In this document: positions 37,629 to 47,461 of the stretch, piece after piece
How the letters are laid out: each line of letters begins with the position of its first letter
How positions within the stretch are numbered: position 1 is the first letter of the stretch
IMG/VR virus record: IMGVR_UViG_3300021138_000016
Coordinates: 1 to 64,000 of that record
Source of the DNA: a virus
DNA: 64,000 nucleotides
Direction: 5' to 3' (one strand)
Translations under genes and position numbers: made by a program
Notes under the pieces: model-generated
What the model was told of the DNA's origin: nothing
Databases searched by the model: none
What the model saw: only the letters and a program-made list of their open reading frames with translations

Positions 37629-40600
37629 TTTTCTACTATTGAATTGCCACTAGCAATGTATTGTAAGTAAATCTTGTTTAACTCAAAGTAACTTCCTGCA
37701 CTATAAAAATCTTCTATCAATCTAAGTATAAAGTATTTCCCTGCTACCCTATTGCCATCTACTATCATACTTCTAAAGTCTTGTTCTGCATCGGCAGGGG
37801 GGTATGTATTCCCGTTTCTTAAAACTTGCCCGTAAGATAACCCCTCTTTATTTTGAAAGTAACTCGAAGGTACATAACTAAAGCTATATTTTGCAGTAAA
37901 ATAAATTAAGTCTATGAACATTTTTGCATTAGTAATGTCTAAAGCTACATTCTGTAATATCTTTATTGTTTCGGGCATCATATTTATTACTAGCATTAAA
38001 GCAGGTAATTGAGTAAGCCCATAATAAGTGCAATAGTCTGTTGGTGGGGTATTATTGTGATAATAAGGTAATCCTGCTGCAAAACTGAAAAACTGATTGA
38101 TTGTACCTATGCCCCTTAATTTGCCATAACTTTCGGGGGCGAATCCTGCAAACCTTGTCCATCTTCCCGTATTCAAATTAAAGACTAATGTTTCTTGGAA
38201 GTCTAATTGAATATTTCTTCTATCGTTTACATAAGATGTTAAGTCATTTGTTTTGCCCCTTCTTGGTCTGAATGTAAGGTATATGTTTTCTCTTTCTAAA
38301 TCTATTCCACTTACTACGTCAAATTTGTATCCTGTACTGTTATTTTCGTTCCAACTGCCTATGAATTGGGATTTGGCTGTATAGTAAGATTTAATCCCCA
38401 CTATTGCACCGTTTTCAATAATATGTGTAATGTCTTTTGCTTGTCTGAAATCACAAAGTACATAGCATCCGTTTCTTTGGTCGTGCCAAAAAGCATACTT
38501 ATCATTGAATAAAATGCTACTTGTATATTCATAAGCGCATCCGTAATTATCCCCTATTTTTTGATGTGGCGTACCCATAGCATTATCTAGGTTTGCTATT
38601 TGTACTCCTTGTGCGTTTGCATATATGTAGTTGAAGTTAAAGTCGGTTACAAACCAATCGTTTTCACAAAGGAAAAACACTAATTGGAATTGGGTTTTGA
38701 TTGCGACAATCCCCCCACGACCATAACCCTTAAACACTTTTCTGTTTTCATTTCTAAATGTTGCTAATCCGTTCTTTAAACCTTGACTGATATAATCATC
38801 TGATTTAATAGTATCATCTAGGTAGAACATTTGTTTTGCATAGGGGTTTATTAAGTTTGATTGACCCCCACTTGCTGCATCGTAACCCCAACTATCTGTT
38901 ATGTTTGGGCTTTCAAAGTTATGTGTAAAGAACTGCACCCCTGCATTTGGGATAGTAATTGAACGTGGGAATAAATAAGTATCCCAATAGTTTAAATCCC
39001 CCGTAGTAGGAGCATAGGTAACCCCGTTATACACTATTGAAGGTTCTCCATCTATTATAGGCATCCAACTTGTAATGAATGTTTGGCTATTTTCTTGTGA
39101 TTCTGTTTCGCTTTGAAAGAAAGGTGTCAAATCATTATTTTCAGAAGGGGAATAAATCTCTATCCAAAAGCCTGTTTTAAACTGTAACTGATTGAATCTA
39201 TTATCGTATTCTACAAATAAATTCACCCCTGTTGATGTGGTTGTGCTACTTGGTAATACAGTATTTGAAGGGGGCGATATAAGTTGTGCGTTTATCGCTG
39301 ATTGGTTGTAGTTTGTACCTTGTATTGGTACGTCTATAACTGCACTTAATAATTGCCCTTGTCCATTATCATATATCCTTAATCTATCGTTTTGTTGGAA
39401 CTGATAGTTTGCCAATAAGTTAAGATTGTTTTGAATATTTGTATTCAATAGGCTTGTAATAGATACAGAACAATACGTTGCCAAAGCGGGGTCAATTACC
39501 ACTATTCCTGCCGCATTATAATATGTAATGGAATCCCCTACCCATTGTATGTATTTTTTATAGTTGGTGGCTTTTGTAACAAAGAAAGCCATATATGCTG
39601 CATTTTCGGTTTGGGTATATGTATTCAGTTTTAATCCCCCCGTAGCAATAGCCCATTGTAAATAAGTAGGTAAAGTATTCCCCCTTGAAACAAAAGAAGG
39701 TACTGTAATGTCTTGTACTTTTTGGATAGCCGTTACTCTCCCTGCCAAATCTGCCAAAACAACCCCCACAGAATAACTACCTTGTTGTTTTACACTTGTA
39801 TATTGATTTGCTATCACATTAACCAATAATGGGTATGGCGAATAAAACAATGTCCTTTGTGAAGTGGAACAAGCCGATGCAGGTAAAGCCTGTGGTACTA
39901 TATATCCACAATTGGCAAGCGTAATCAAGAAATTACCGCCTGAATTTACATATACCAAGTCTGTTGAAGTGTAAACATTATCAGATGATTTTCTTGTGCT
40001 GCTGCTACTTGCATTATGTATGACCAATGTGGCAATACCATCTTCGTTGGTGTATGCAACTGCCCCATCCTTTACTGATACCCCTATATTTGAATACGGT
40101 ATAGTGCCACTTAAATCTGTTACTTTTGCCTTATAAATTATTGCATTTACGTTTACATTGTAAGGCGTGGTATCAGGAGAAACGGGAACGTAGTCTGAAA
40201 TGTACGATATCCCCATAGTATTATAGCCGCCGCTAGACGCACCTTTTGCTAGAATTGTAAATAATATAAAGTTTCCACATTCAAAATAACCTTGAACATG
40301 AACATCCGTTGCCGCACTTGTAGCATATCTAAGCATAAAGAAAAACCCATTCTTATCTGTGTAGTAATACTTGGGAGACCCTGCTCCCGTTGCAGGATAA
40401 TTTAAGTCTTTAGTGCCAGATATTTGTAATAATTCAAAAGGATTGTTTGTAGTCCTAGTGTCATATATGTAGCCTTCATTAAAGCACCATTCCCCTGATT
40501 TTGTTGCGGGCGATAATACTATGAAGGAGTTGATGGCATCCCCCCACACATCCACGTCACCTGCCGTACAATCAACCTCAAACTCCTTTGAATAATCCAA

Positions 40601-42379
40601 AATGTCCGCCGTTGCATCAAATCCTTTGGCAGACTTGTAAAGCCCCATTATATAGGTGCTTTGTCCCCTGAAATCTTGGTTAAGGGAAATGTTGTGACGA
40701 CCCAATGTTGCCGTGTAATATCCTGCGGGAACTTCAAAGTCAAAAACACAAACAAAATAGGCATTCTTTGAATAAATAGATGTAAGATAAGTCGTAAGGG
40801 CTGTACCGTCTCCGTTGTAATCCAAAGGTGTTGTTATTTCGGTAAAAACCCCTGCGTCAGACACCCAATTCCATTTCCCCACCGCAAAGTATGGAGTGCC
40901 TTTCAAGTAACAGACAAAGGCATTGTTTTCTCCGTCCGCCCCAAACCTTAAATCGAATGTGGAAAACTGTGAAAAATCAATATGTGCATTAGTTCCGTCA
41001 AATGTCATTCCCCCAAAACGCATACCCAACGCATCCTTGCTATTATAAAACCCTACCTGTGTGGCATTGTTGTCAGCATTGGTAACGGTGGCGTATAACC
41101 TTATCTTTCTTGTAGGTATGACGCAACCCATAGATGCCTTTTCCTGTACTGAAATGGAAATCTTGTTGGTTATTTCTTGCGGGATATTGTCATAGCCGTA
41201 TTGATTGTTCCCTAAAACAATTCCATCCCCCAAATCACTCATTCCCACACTTAACAGGGGCATATTGCTTTGAACCATCGCAAACAATGATTGGTCAACT
41301 ATTTGTCCTATTTTAGTGTTATCAAAAATATAGGTAAGCGTATTAGTTATTGAATCGTAACTGTTTACATTTGAGTTTTGCCATGCCCCTGTTCTTTTCC
41401 AATATTCAACGGGACTATTTGTACCAAACTTATAGATAGTATCATATAAATACCAATCACTCCAAGTTACATAAGCATTTACGTTTTGTTGTTTTTTTGT
41501 GAACCTATAAAATAGATTTATTTTTTCAACAAGGGGTGACCCTGTATATAATGTCAATAACCATTGGTTATCTATCAAATTAGGGTTAGCCAAAAATGAT
41601 TGTGACTGTATTATATTTGGAACTGAAAACGGGGATACTGTTGTTTCCCTTCCATCAGTATAAACAAACTGATAACAGAACTCAAAACCGTAGTCTAATA
41701 TATCGTTTAATCCGTTTGTATTATTTAGTTGTGAAACTGCCGTTACGGGCTGCATAGGTGGTCTAACGGGGTATTCTAACAACTCCCTTCTATCAAAAAG
41801 TGGTGGTTGTAAATCATAATAAGGATATTCTGTTGCATCATACCCATCAGTATTGATAGCCGCTATTACGTTTATCCATATTTGCCATCTATCCCCGTTT
41901 GTAGCGATAAAATACTTCTCAATTACGTTTTTATTTTCATCATACTTTACTCTTAATGTGCAACGATGTTCTGCAAAAAATCCGTCTTGTTCGTCTGTAA
42001 AGTTTAGTTGTGGGTCTATGATAACTTTTGTTACATTCAAATCATCCCCACTTATAATATATATTCCGTGTTGGGAGTTGCTATTATAGTTAAGGTAGTA
42101 TAATTCTTTTGTTAGTGTACTTTCAAATGTGCCAACGTTTTTATTGTATCCATCGGGCAAAACTGAATCAGGCACTTGTACGTTTCTTCTTAGTGGGGTT
42201 AGTGCTAATTCGTTCTGACCTTCCCCTGTAGGATTGCCTGTACCCGTAGATAGTTGTGGGTTACTGTTTATATCCCATCCTAAGTCCTTTATAAAAGGGG
42301 AACTATCGGGCTTCATGGTTTCATTGCTCGAATCAGTATCCAAAAATAAAGGTAGTATTTTAGATTGCTCTTGTGCCAT
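37625..42379 (-). CDS. Large tail/neck protein (P22 gp10-like stabilisation or crAss muzzle-type), 1584 aa
   Basis: A long, beta-rich, Asn/Thr/Tyr-rich protein with no coiled coil. The N-terminal ~110 residues have the phage-structural style P-L-R-R-N-V-Q-V-P-D and L-Y-Y-L-N-Y-N. A middle section near 760-850 looks like an immunoglobulin-like fold (G-V-S-V-K-D-G-A-V-A-Y-T-N-E-D-G). The C-terminal third contains A-F-W-H-D-Q-R-N-G-C-Y-V-L, a beta-propeller-like strand pattern. In crAss-like podoviruses a protein of this size and position, after the neck-ring genes, forms the tail stabiliser or muzzle. Identification is from position and composition. Confidence 0.55.
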   Translation of the reverse strand: MAQEQSKILPLFLDTDSSNETMKPDSSPFIKDLGWDINSNPQLSTGTGNPTGEGQNELALTPLRRNVQVPDSVLPDGYNKNVGTFESTLTKELYYLNYNSNSQHGIYIISGDDLNVTKVIIDPQLNFTDEQDGFFAEHRCTLRVKYDENKNVIEKYFIATNGDRWQIWINVIAAINTDGYDATEYPYYDLQPPLFDRRELLEYPVRPPMQPVTAVSQLNNTNGLNDILDYGFEFCYQFVYTDGRETTVSPFSVPNIIQSQSFLANPNLIDNQWLLTLYTGSPLVEKINLFYRFTKKQQNVNAYVTWSDWYLYDTIYKFGTNSPVEYWKRTGAWQNSNVNSYDSITNTLTYIFDNTKIGQIVDQSLFAMVQSNMPLLSVGMSDLGDGIVLGNNQYGYDNIPQEITNKISISVQEKASMGCVIPTRKIRLYATVTNADNNATQVGFYNSKDALGMRFGGMTFDGTNAHIDFSQFSTFDLRFGADGENNAFVCYLKGTPYFAVGKWNWVSDAGVFTEITTPLDYNGDGTALTTYLTSIYSKNAYFVCVFDFEVPAGYYTATLGRHNISLNQDFRGQSTYIMGLYKSAKGFDATADILDYSKEFEVDCTAGDVDVWGDAINSFIVLSPATKSGEWCFNEGYIYDTRTTNNPFELLQISGTKDLNYPATGAGSPKYYYTDKNGFFFMLRYATSAATDVHVQGYFECGNFILFTILAKGASSGGYNTMGISYISDYVPVSPDTTPYNVNVNAIIYKAKVTDLSGTIPYSNIGVSVKDGAVAYTNEDGIATLVIHNASSSSTRKSSDNVYTSTDLVYVNSGGNFLITLANCGYIVPQALPASACSTSQRTLFYSPYPLLVNVIANQYTSVKQQGSYSVGVVLADLAGRVTAIQKVQDITVPSFVSRGNTLPTYLQWAIATGGLKLNTYTQTENAAYMAFFVTKATNYKKYIQWVGDSITYYNAAGIVVIDPALATYCSVSITSLLNTNIQNNLNLLANYQFQQNDRLRIYDNGQGQLLSAVIDVPIQGTNYNQSAINAQLISPPSNTVLPSSTTTSTGVNLFVEYDNRFNQLQFKTGFWIEIYSPSENNDLTPFFQSETESQENSQTFITSWMPIIDGEPSIVYNGVTYAPTTGDLNYWDTYLFPRSITIPNAGVQFFTHNFESPNITDSWGYDAASGGQSNLINPYAKQMFYLDDTIKSDDYISQGLKNGLATFRNENRKVFKGYGRGGIVAIKTQFQLVFFLCENDWFVTDFNFNYIYANAQGVQIANLDNAMGTPHQKIGDNYGCAYEYTSSILFNDKYAFWHDQRNGCYVLCDFRQAKDITHIIENGAIVGIKSYYTAKSQFIGSWNENNSTGYKFDVVSGIDLERENIYLTFRPRRGKTNDLTSYVNDRRNIQLDFQETLVFNLNTGRWTRFAGFAPESYGKLRGIGTINQFFSFAAGLPYYHNNTPPTDYCTYYGLTQLPALMLVINMMPETIKILQNVALDITNAKMFIDLIYFTAKYSFSYVPSSYFQNKEGLSYGQVLRNGNTYPPADAEQDFRSMIVDGNRVAGKYFILRLIEDFYSAGSYFELNKIYLQYIASGNSIVEK

Positions 42380-42388
42380 TAAGTGTCA

Positions 42389-43519
42389 TTAATAATTAAC
42401 GTCCTGTGCGTAATTACCCCCAAAATAAGAAGGCATATAAGTCTTTTGTGCGAACATTGAACCAAGTTCTTTAACGGTGTATTTGTTTAATTCTCCCAAT
42501 AACCCCCACTTCATTTTTGCATACTTTACATTATACCCATCATTTAATCTTTGCATATTGTCATTATACAAGGTATAGTAGTATTTAAGCCCCATTATGA
42601 AAGTAGGTACTGCTATAAAGGGGATTGTCATTTTTTCTAGTGGAACACTTTCGTAGTAACGTATAAGTACTTTTTTGTGACCAAAATTTTTAGGGAATAT
42701 CAATCTATTACCTAATTCTGAAATATTGTAAATATCATTAAATTGATTTCTGCAATTCCCTCTTGAAAAATAACAACCACATTGCGTACTGTATATGTCT
42801 GCTTTTGAACTGCAATAATATATCCAAGTATTTACATTGGGGGATGGTGGCAACCAAGAATCTCCCCCTATTGCTACCTTTTGATTATTAGGTACAGCGC
42901 AATGGGAACAAGCCAATATAGCATCGTAATTTTCTTCACAATCTGTAACACATCCTTTTTTATCTGTTTTTAAGGCGCAAAGTTGTGTATTAGTCGTTAC
43001 TACTTGTGTTGAAGTCCACACACCGTCTGTATATATTGCTTGTGGGGCTTGTTTTTCTTCGTAATAATGTCCGTCCAAAAAACCCCTTCTAGTAATGCAA
43101 GTGAATTGTTGTGTATTCCCATCGGGCAACGGTGCTGTCACATAAGATGTAATTCCTTCATACCCCTTAATCATATTACACAACTCATAATTACAAGTAC
43201 AGTTACCACGCCCCCCTGCATTTACATCAACTAAATCATCGTGTAACTTTTGATTCATAAATACGGGGGTAAAAGAACCGTTTTCGTTCATTATTGAAAC
43301 CCCACTTAAATCTAAGTAGTTGCAAGGTAAATCAACCGTATTCGTTCTTTTGTTTACGTCCAATAATACCCTAGTAGCATTTTTTACTGTTGTAAGATTG
43401 AGGTCGTCCCAAACGTATTTTGCAAGACGGTGGTAACGCATCTTCAACTGTTGCAAGATGTCGTCACCGAAAAGGCTTGCATCTTCTATTGCTTCTGATA
43501 TAGGGATAAATCTACCCAT
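42389..43519 (-). CDS. Neck/ring structural protein with Cys clusters, 376 aa
   Basis: The N-terminal helical region (L-K-M-R-Y-H-R-L-A-K-Y-V-W-D-D-L) precedes V-D-L-P-C-N-Y-L-D-L-S-G-V-S and Cys-dense loops (G-N-C-T-C-N-Y-E-L-C, C-A-L-K-T-D-K-K-G-C, C-S-H-C). The Cys groups suggest structural metal sites. Similar connector-like proteins occur in the head-tail region of crAss-like phages. The gene sits directly upstream of the large tail protein. Confidence 0.55.
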   Translation of the reverse strand: MGRFIPISEAIEDASLFGDDILQQLKMRYHRLAKYVWDDLNLTTVKNATRVLLDVNKRTNTVDLPCNYLDLSGVSIMNENGSFTPVFMNQKLHDDLVDVNAGGRGNCTCNYELCNMIKGYEGITSYVTAPLPDGNTQQFTCITRRGFLDGHYYEEKQAPQAIYTDGVWTSTQVVTTNTQLCALKTDKKGCVTDCEENYDAILACSHCAVPNNQKVAIGGDSWLPPSPNVNTWIYYCSSKADIYSTQCGCYFSRGNCRNQFNDIYNISELGNRLIFPKNFGHKKVLIRYYESVPLEKMTIPFIAVPTFIMGLKYYYTLYNDNMQRLNDGYNVKYAKMKWGLLGELNKYTVKELGSMFAQKTYMPSYFGGNYAQDVNY

Positions 43520-43526
43520 AGGTTAT

Positions 43527-44189
43527 TTATTGTGGGGCTGAATCCCCTAGTTTACTTTTTATTTGTTGTAACATTTCATTACTTTCATCATCTACCTTGT
43601 TTTGGGGCAATTTACGGGTATCCAATAACAAAGCCAAAACAGATTTAACAATATCAAAAGCAATGTCATTGGGGACTTGCAATTCATCGCTATCCCATAA
43701 CCCTTCTACTTCTACTTCGTTGATGCAAAGTGGGAAATTATAGGCATCTATCCCGTTCCCCCTTTTTGAAAAGAAAGAAAGCCCTTTAAATTCGGGCGTT
43801 AGATAAAATCTTTCTTCGGCAGGTTGTACTTGTGTTATTGTGCTGAATATGGTGCTAGTATCACAACTACCTATCCCTTCCACATTGAATATGTCCTTAT
43901 TTTCGGGTAAGGGTATAGTGTAATACTTTCCAAATTCAACCCTTCTTCTGCCCGATGCAGTAGGTTCTCCTAGTGGGAATTTCTTTCTGAAAAGGTTTGC
44001 ACTAAAAAAATAGTTTTCATTGTCGTTGTTCTTGTTTTGGTATCTCATATACAATTCACGCATAACATTGGCATAACCAAGTTTACAGAACTGTACTATC
44101 TTCTGTTGGCTAATCAACTGTTGTGTTGATTTAGGATTACCATTGTTGTAGGCACTCCAAATAATATTTGCTAAGTCGTCTAGGCGCAT
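43527..44189 (-). CDS. Head-tail connector-type protein, 220 aa
   Basis: Helical ends (Q-K-I-V-Q-F-C-K-L-G-Y-A-N-V-M-R-E-L-Y, and I-A-F-D-I-V-K-S-V-L-A-L-L-L) enclose a beta-rich centre. Helix-beta-helix with a C-terminal helix is typical of tail completion or adaptor proteins (P22 gp4 / HK97 gp6 type). Its position in the neck run agrees. No family match could be tested. Confidence 0.52.
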   Translation of the reverse strand: MRLDDLANIIWSAYNNGNPKSTQQLISQQKIVQFCKLGYANVMRELYMRYQNKNNDNENYFFSANLFRKKFPLGEPTASGRRRVEFGKYYTIPLPENKDIFNVEGIGSCDTSTIFSTITQVQPAEERFYLTPEFKGLSFFSKRGNGIDAYNFPLCINEVEVEGLWDSDELQVPNDIAFDIVKSVLALLLDTRKLPQNKVDDESNEMLQQIKSKLGDSAPQ

Positions 44190-44192
44190 TGA

Positions 44193-44555
44193 TTAAAGGC
44201 TTTTGTAAACAAAGTAATTCACCGATACTAAAATAAAAATATCCCAAATCCAAACCCATATTTCTATTGTATGAAACCCAAATACAGAAACAACCGTTCC
44301 CCAATAAGTTATAGACCCCCAAACAGATGCCATACACTTAACACATCCCCACAAAGGCAATGTCCAATTATTGCCCCTATACTTTTCAAAGAATGAAGGG
44401 TTTAGTTTATAAAATATGTTTCCACTACAAATATTCCCCTTATTAATATCATTTACACAACCACCTTTAAATGCTTCATAAACACCATTTATAGCTAAAG
44501 ACTGTAAATAAGTAAAAAGAAGAAAAGATAATATGTATAAAAAAAGTGTACCCAT
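44193..44555 (-). CDS. Integral membrane protein inside the virion cluster, 120 aa
   Basis: At least two, probably three, hydrophobic helices (T-L-F-L-Y-I-L-S-F-L-L-F-T-Y-L; V-W-G-S-I-T-Y-W-G-T-V-V; W-I-W-D-I-F-I-L-V-S-V). A Cys-Val-Lys-Cys-Met-Ala-Ser knuckle lies before the second helix, and two further Cys near 33 and 43. It resembles small CxxC membrane proteins, but I cannot name a family. It overlaps the 256-aa gene by 1 nt. It is not obviously a structural protein. Confidence 0.6.
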   Translation of the reverse strand: MGTLFLYILSFLLFTYLQSLAINGVYEAFKGGCVNDINKGNICSGNIFYKLNPSFFEKYRGNNWTLPLWGCVKCMASVWGSITYWGTVVSVFGFHTIEIWVWIWDIFILVSVNYFVYKSL

Positions 44556-45325
44556 TATGTAAGCCCTATTTGTTTTAATTCTTGTGCAAAAGCCCTAAAT
44601 GTATTGTCTTTTGAATAACACCCATAAAGAACACTTAACCCTTTAAATATGTACTCATACGCATTTGTTTCCCACTCTGTTTCTATTGTTGTTTCGGGGT
44701 TATAAACAAATGTATCATCGGGTTGTTGTATGTATCCTAATGAATAAGTATTTTCATTGCGAAGATACCTAATTTCTACCGAAGTTAAATCGTATGGGCA
44801 AACTTTTAAGTTACTGTCAAAAAAGCAACCTATTGGGTCTTTGTATGTCGGATAGTCAAAATTATCTGTTGTACGGTAATCCCATTCATTTTGGTCTACG
44901 ATTACGATTGGTCTGCTTTGGCATCCTGCTTTTGCTACGCTTATTTTAAATTCTTGTAGTTTTTGTTGTTGGGTTTGAAATGGCTTCCCCTCCTTTTCTT
45001 CTTTTGTTTCGTATGTGCCACATTCCCCCGAAAAATCATTTTTTACTGTTACCCCTGCGCTTAAAAAGTTTCTGCAATCATTGGGTATTACTATCATCCC
45101 ATTAGTTACGGGTATAGATACTTTTACCATAAAAGGACGTGCTATATCTATTATGCGTTGATTTGTAGGGAATAACTCTGCTACTTTAGATAACAGCCAA
45201 GAACTGACTGTATTATACATTGCTGAATATATCGAAGGGGGCAAGAACTGATTGAAGTCTTGATTCGATACAGCCAACAATGAAGTAAGCATATTGTTAA
45301 GACTAGATTTGTTCTCTGATGCCAT
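44555..45325 (-). CDS. Neck/ring-type structural protein, 256 aa
   Basis: A helical N-terminus (S-S-L-N-N-M-L-T-S-L-L-A-V-S-N-Q-D-F) leads to a beta-rich body with V-P-V-T-N-G-like strands (I-P-V-T-N-G-M-I-V-I-P-N-D-C) and a short C-terminal helix. Its location between beta-rich virion proteins and the connector-type gene suggests a ring protein of the neck. Assignment by context. Confidence 0.5.
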   Translation of the reverse strand: MASENKSSLNNMLTSLLAVSNQDFNQFLPPSIYSAMYNTVSSWLLSKVAELFPTNQRIIDIARPFMVKVSIPVTNGMIVIPNDCRNFLSAGVTVKNDFSGECGTYETKEEKEGKPFQTQQQKLQEFKISVAKAGCQSRPIVIVDQNEWDYRTTDNFDYPTYKDPIGCFFDSNLKVCPYDLTSVEIRYLRNENTYSLGYIQQPDDTFVYNPETTIETEWETNAYEYIFKGLSVLYGCYSKDNTFRAFAQELKQIGLT

Positions 45326-45338
45326 TATTTAATATTTA

Positions 45339-46424
45339 TTAACAAGATAATCCCGTGTTGTTGCCTATTAATCCTGTTGATGGATTGATGCTGTAAATAC
45401 TTCCCCCTACGCCTGTTGTAACACCTAAGAACCCTGTAACGGGAACTGTCAATGCGTTATCGTAATATAAAGTAACACCCGTAGCAATAGGTTTTGAAGA
45501 ATACAATGTAATTGGGGTTTGTCCACAAACAGTATAGATAGTACTTCCTAAAAGATAACTTCTACTGTAAACAGAACTAAATTGTGAAGCATAGAACGTT
45601 TGTACCAAGTTATTTAGTGTCGCCGCTAAATTTATATTAAACGCTGATTGAGAAGTGCTTGAAGGGTATGTAGTTGTATTTACATTGTGATTATAGTCTA
45701 TTGTCTGTAATGATATAGATTGCCCTATTGTAACTTCCAATGCGGTCAAAGAACATATATAATTTATAATTGCTTGCAATACCGCTACCAAACTTGTGCT
45801 TGTGCTTTGGAAAGGTACAGTCATTGGGCTACCATTAACAATCAGAACTACCGATACGGGGTTGTTTGCATTGCCATTTGTTAGAATATTAAAATAGCCC
45901 CCACTTGTACTATTTGAATAACTTGTTTGGTATGTGCCAAGTCCTAAACCATTTAGCCAAGCCAATATGTCAGACGAATCTGAAACTAAATAAGGTGTTG
46001 GTGCTGTATGTGTCGTTGCCCCAATTAATATGCTTTGTATTTGCGCTGCATTACTAGGTACTGATTGTGATAAGAAGTAATTAGTAGAAGATAGGTTTAT
46101 AACACATCCCCCGTTAAGATTAGCAAGGTTTATAGCATTTGATTGTGTTACCAATGCGTTTAATTGCGCTTCCAAAACCCCTGTTGTATCTGCCGCTATT
46201 GCAGCAAGGATATAAGATGCCAATTTTGTATAATTCCAAGAAATAAGGTATTGTACATTATTTGGGATTGCGGTATTTAGTGTTATCTCAAATGCCAAAT
46301 CGCTATTGTTAGCTTTCGCCACTTGATACGAACTAGATTGTATCTCAAATTGGGTAGTACTACCTACTGGTTCACTTGTAACGGTTGTAGCCCCTGCACC
46401 TATGATATTTACATTTTGTGGCAT
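45339..46424 (-). CDS. Beta-rich virion protein, 361 aa
   Basis: Ser/Thr/Asn/Gln-rich throughout with many short strands and almost no Lys or Arg, typical of outer capsid or decoration proteins. It lies next to a 324-aa protein of similar style, and both may decorate the head. No domain recognised. Confidence 0.5.
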   Translation of the reverse strand: MPQNVNIIGAGATTVTSEPVGSTTQFEIQSSSYQVAKANNSDLAFEITLNTAIPNNVQYLISWNYTKLASYILAAIAADTTGVLEAQLNALVTQSNAINLANLNGGCVINLSSTNYFLSQSVPSNAAQIQSILIGATTHTAPTPYLVSDSSDILAWLNGLGLGTYQTSYSNSTSGGYFNILTNGNANNPVSVVLIVNGSPMTVPFQSTSTSLVAVLQAIINYICSLTALEVTIGQSISLQTIDYNHNVNTTTYPSSTSQSAFNINLAATLNNLVQTFYASQFSSVYSRSYLLGSTIYTVCGQTPITLYSSKPIATGVTLYYDNALTVPVTGFLGVTTGVGGSIYSINPSTGLIGNNTGLSC

Positions 46425-46430
46425 ATCTTA

Positions 46431-47405
46431 TTAATAAAATTGGTTTTGATTATTGCAATTACAATTTAGTATGTCTTGCATTATTTTTATTTGGGAAGAA
46501 GCATCTTGCCCTATTGATTCCAATGCTTGTGCTATTGCCAAAGGTACAGTTATTTGTTGTAGTTTCTGATAGGCGTTTTGTCCTATTGCATTATTACAGT
46601 TAGCCTTGTATATTTCTTGTTGTTGAAGTATGCAGCATATAACACTTTGTACTGCATTATTACAAGTAACGTCATAAGGCTGATTGGTATAATAAGAAAC
46701 CAATACATAAGTATCTGTCCCAACTAGATAGGTAGCAGTAGTCGTGTTCACTATCCTAAATTCCCCCGAAACAACAGAATTATTTACAAAGGGGGTAAAA
46801 GTAAATGGAACGGGAGAAATAGTACCTACGGGGTAATATAATTCACCCGAAACCACTTTACTTGTAGGAATGGTGTTTTGATAGAACAACGGCGTAATTT
46901 CTGTAACCGTCAATGCGTTTGTTTGGCAATTAGGCGTAATTGTGAAAGCCCCCTGTGAATATCCCGTAGATAAAAACAAAGGCGGTTTACTTACCGTTGC
47001 TACCATTGGTGTAGTTTGGTAAATAGTGCCATCTTGGTCTTTTATCGCCCCTTGAATAATATAATCTTGAAATAAGAATGGGTAATTAACAGAAGATAAA
47101 TCTAATGTAAATGTACTTTCCCCCATATATACAGGTTCGTTATCTGTACTTGGGTGTGGGATTTGTGGGCTTGTCCAATTATAAGACAAAAGAACTATCC
47201 CCGAACTATCTTGCAAGGAAAAGCAAATACCCTGTACATTCAAAGCCCCACCACTCTTAAAAATAGTAAGTTGTGAAATATCAAATACAACTACCCTATT
47301 AAGTATGTCAAAAGTAGTTGAAAACCCAAATTGGGATATATTAGGAGAATCTATTTGTACTTGTGGCACTTGTGTTAATTTTTGCTGTAAAATAATAAAG
47401 GGCAT
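46431..47405 (-). CDS. Virion protein, 324 aa, with start codon inside a hairpin
   Basis: N-terminal ~190 residues are beta-rich and immunoglobulin-like in texture (V-D-S-P-N-I-S-Q-F-G-F-S-T-T-F-D). The C-terminal ~100 residues are helical with Cys pairs (V-I-C-C-I-L-Q-Q-Q, N-C-N-C-N-N-Q at the end). A head-tail or decoration role is inferred from neighbours. The ATG is locked in a 9-bp hairpin (47398-47423), which may limit its translation or transcription. Confidence 0.52.
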   Translation of the reverse strand: MPFIILQQKLTQVPQVQIDSPNISQFGFSTTFDILNRVVVFDISQLTIFKSGGALNVQGICFSLQDSSGIVLLSYNWTSPQIPHPSTDNEPVYMGESTFTLDLSSVNYPFLFQDYIIQGAIKDQDGTIYQTTPMVATVSKPPLFLSTGYSQGAFTITPNCQTNALTVTEITPLFYQNTIPTSKVVSGELYYPVGTISPVPFTFTPFVNNSVVSGEFRIVNTTTATYLVGTDTYVLVSYYTNQPYDVTCNNAVQSVICCILQQQEIYKANCNNAIGQNAYQKLQQITVPLAIAQALESIGQDASSQIKIMQDILNCNCNNQNQFY

Positions 47406-47423
47406 CCGAAATTAGATGCCCTT
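47398..47423 (-). promoter_or_regulatory. Hairpin covering the start of the 324-aa gene; possible attenuator
   Basis: AAGGGCATC/GATGCCCTT form a perfect 9-bp stem with an 8-nt loop. In the minus-strand transcript the 3' arm contains the AUG of the next gene and is followed by a U-rich tract (UAUUAUUUUA). It could act as a partial intrinsic terminator after the capsid genes and as a translation block. Confidence 0.6.
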
Positions 47424-47461
47424 CAAATCTTTTCGGGAATTACTAGCGTAATATTTTAAGA

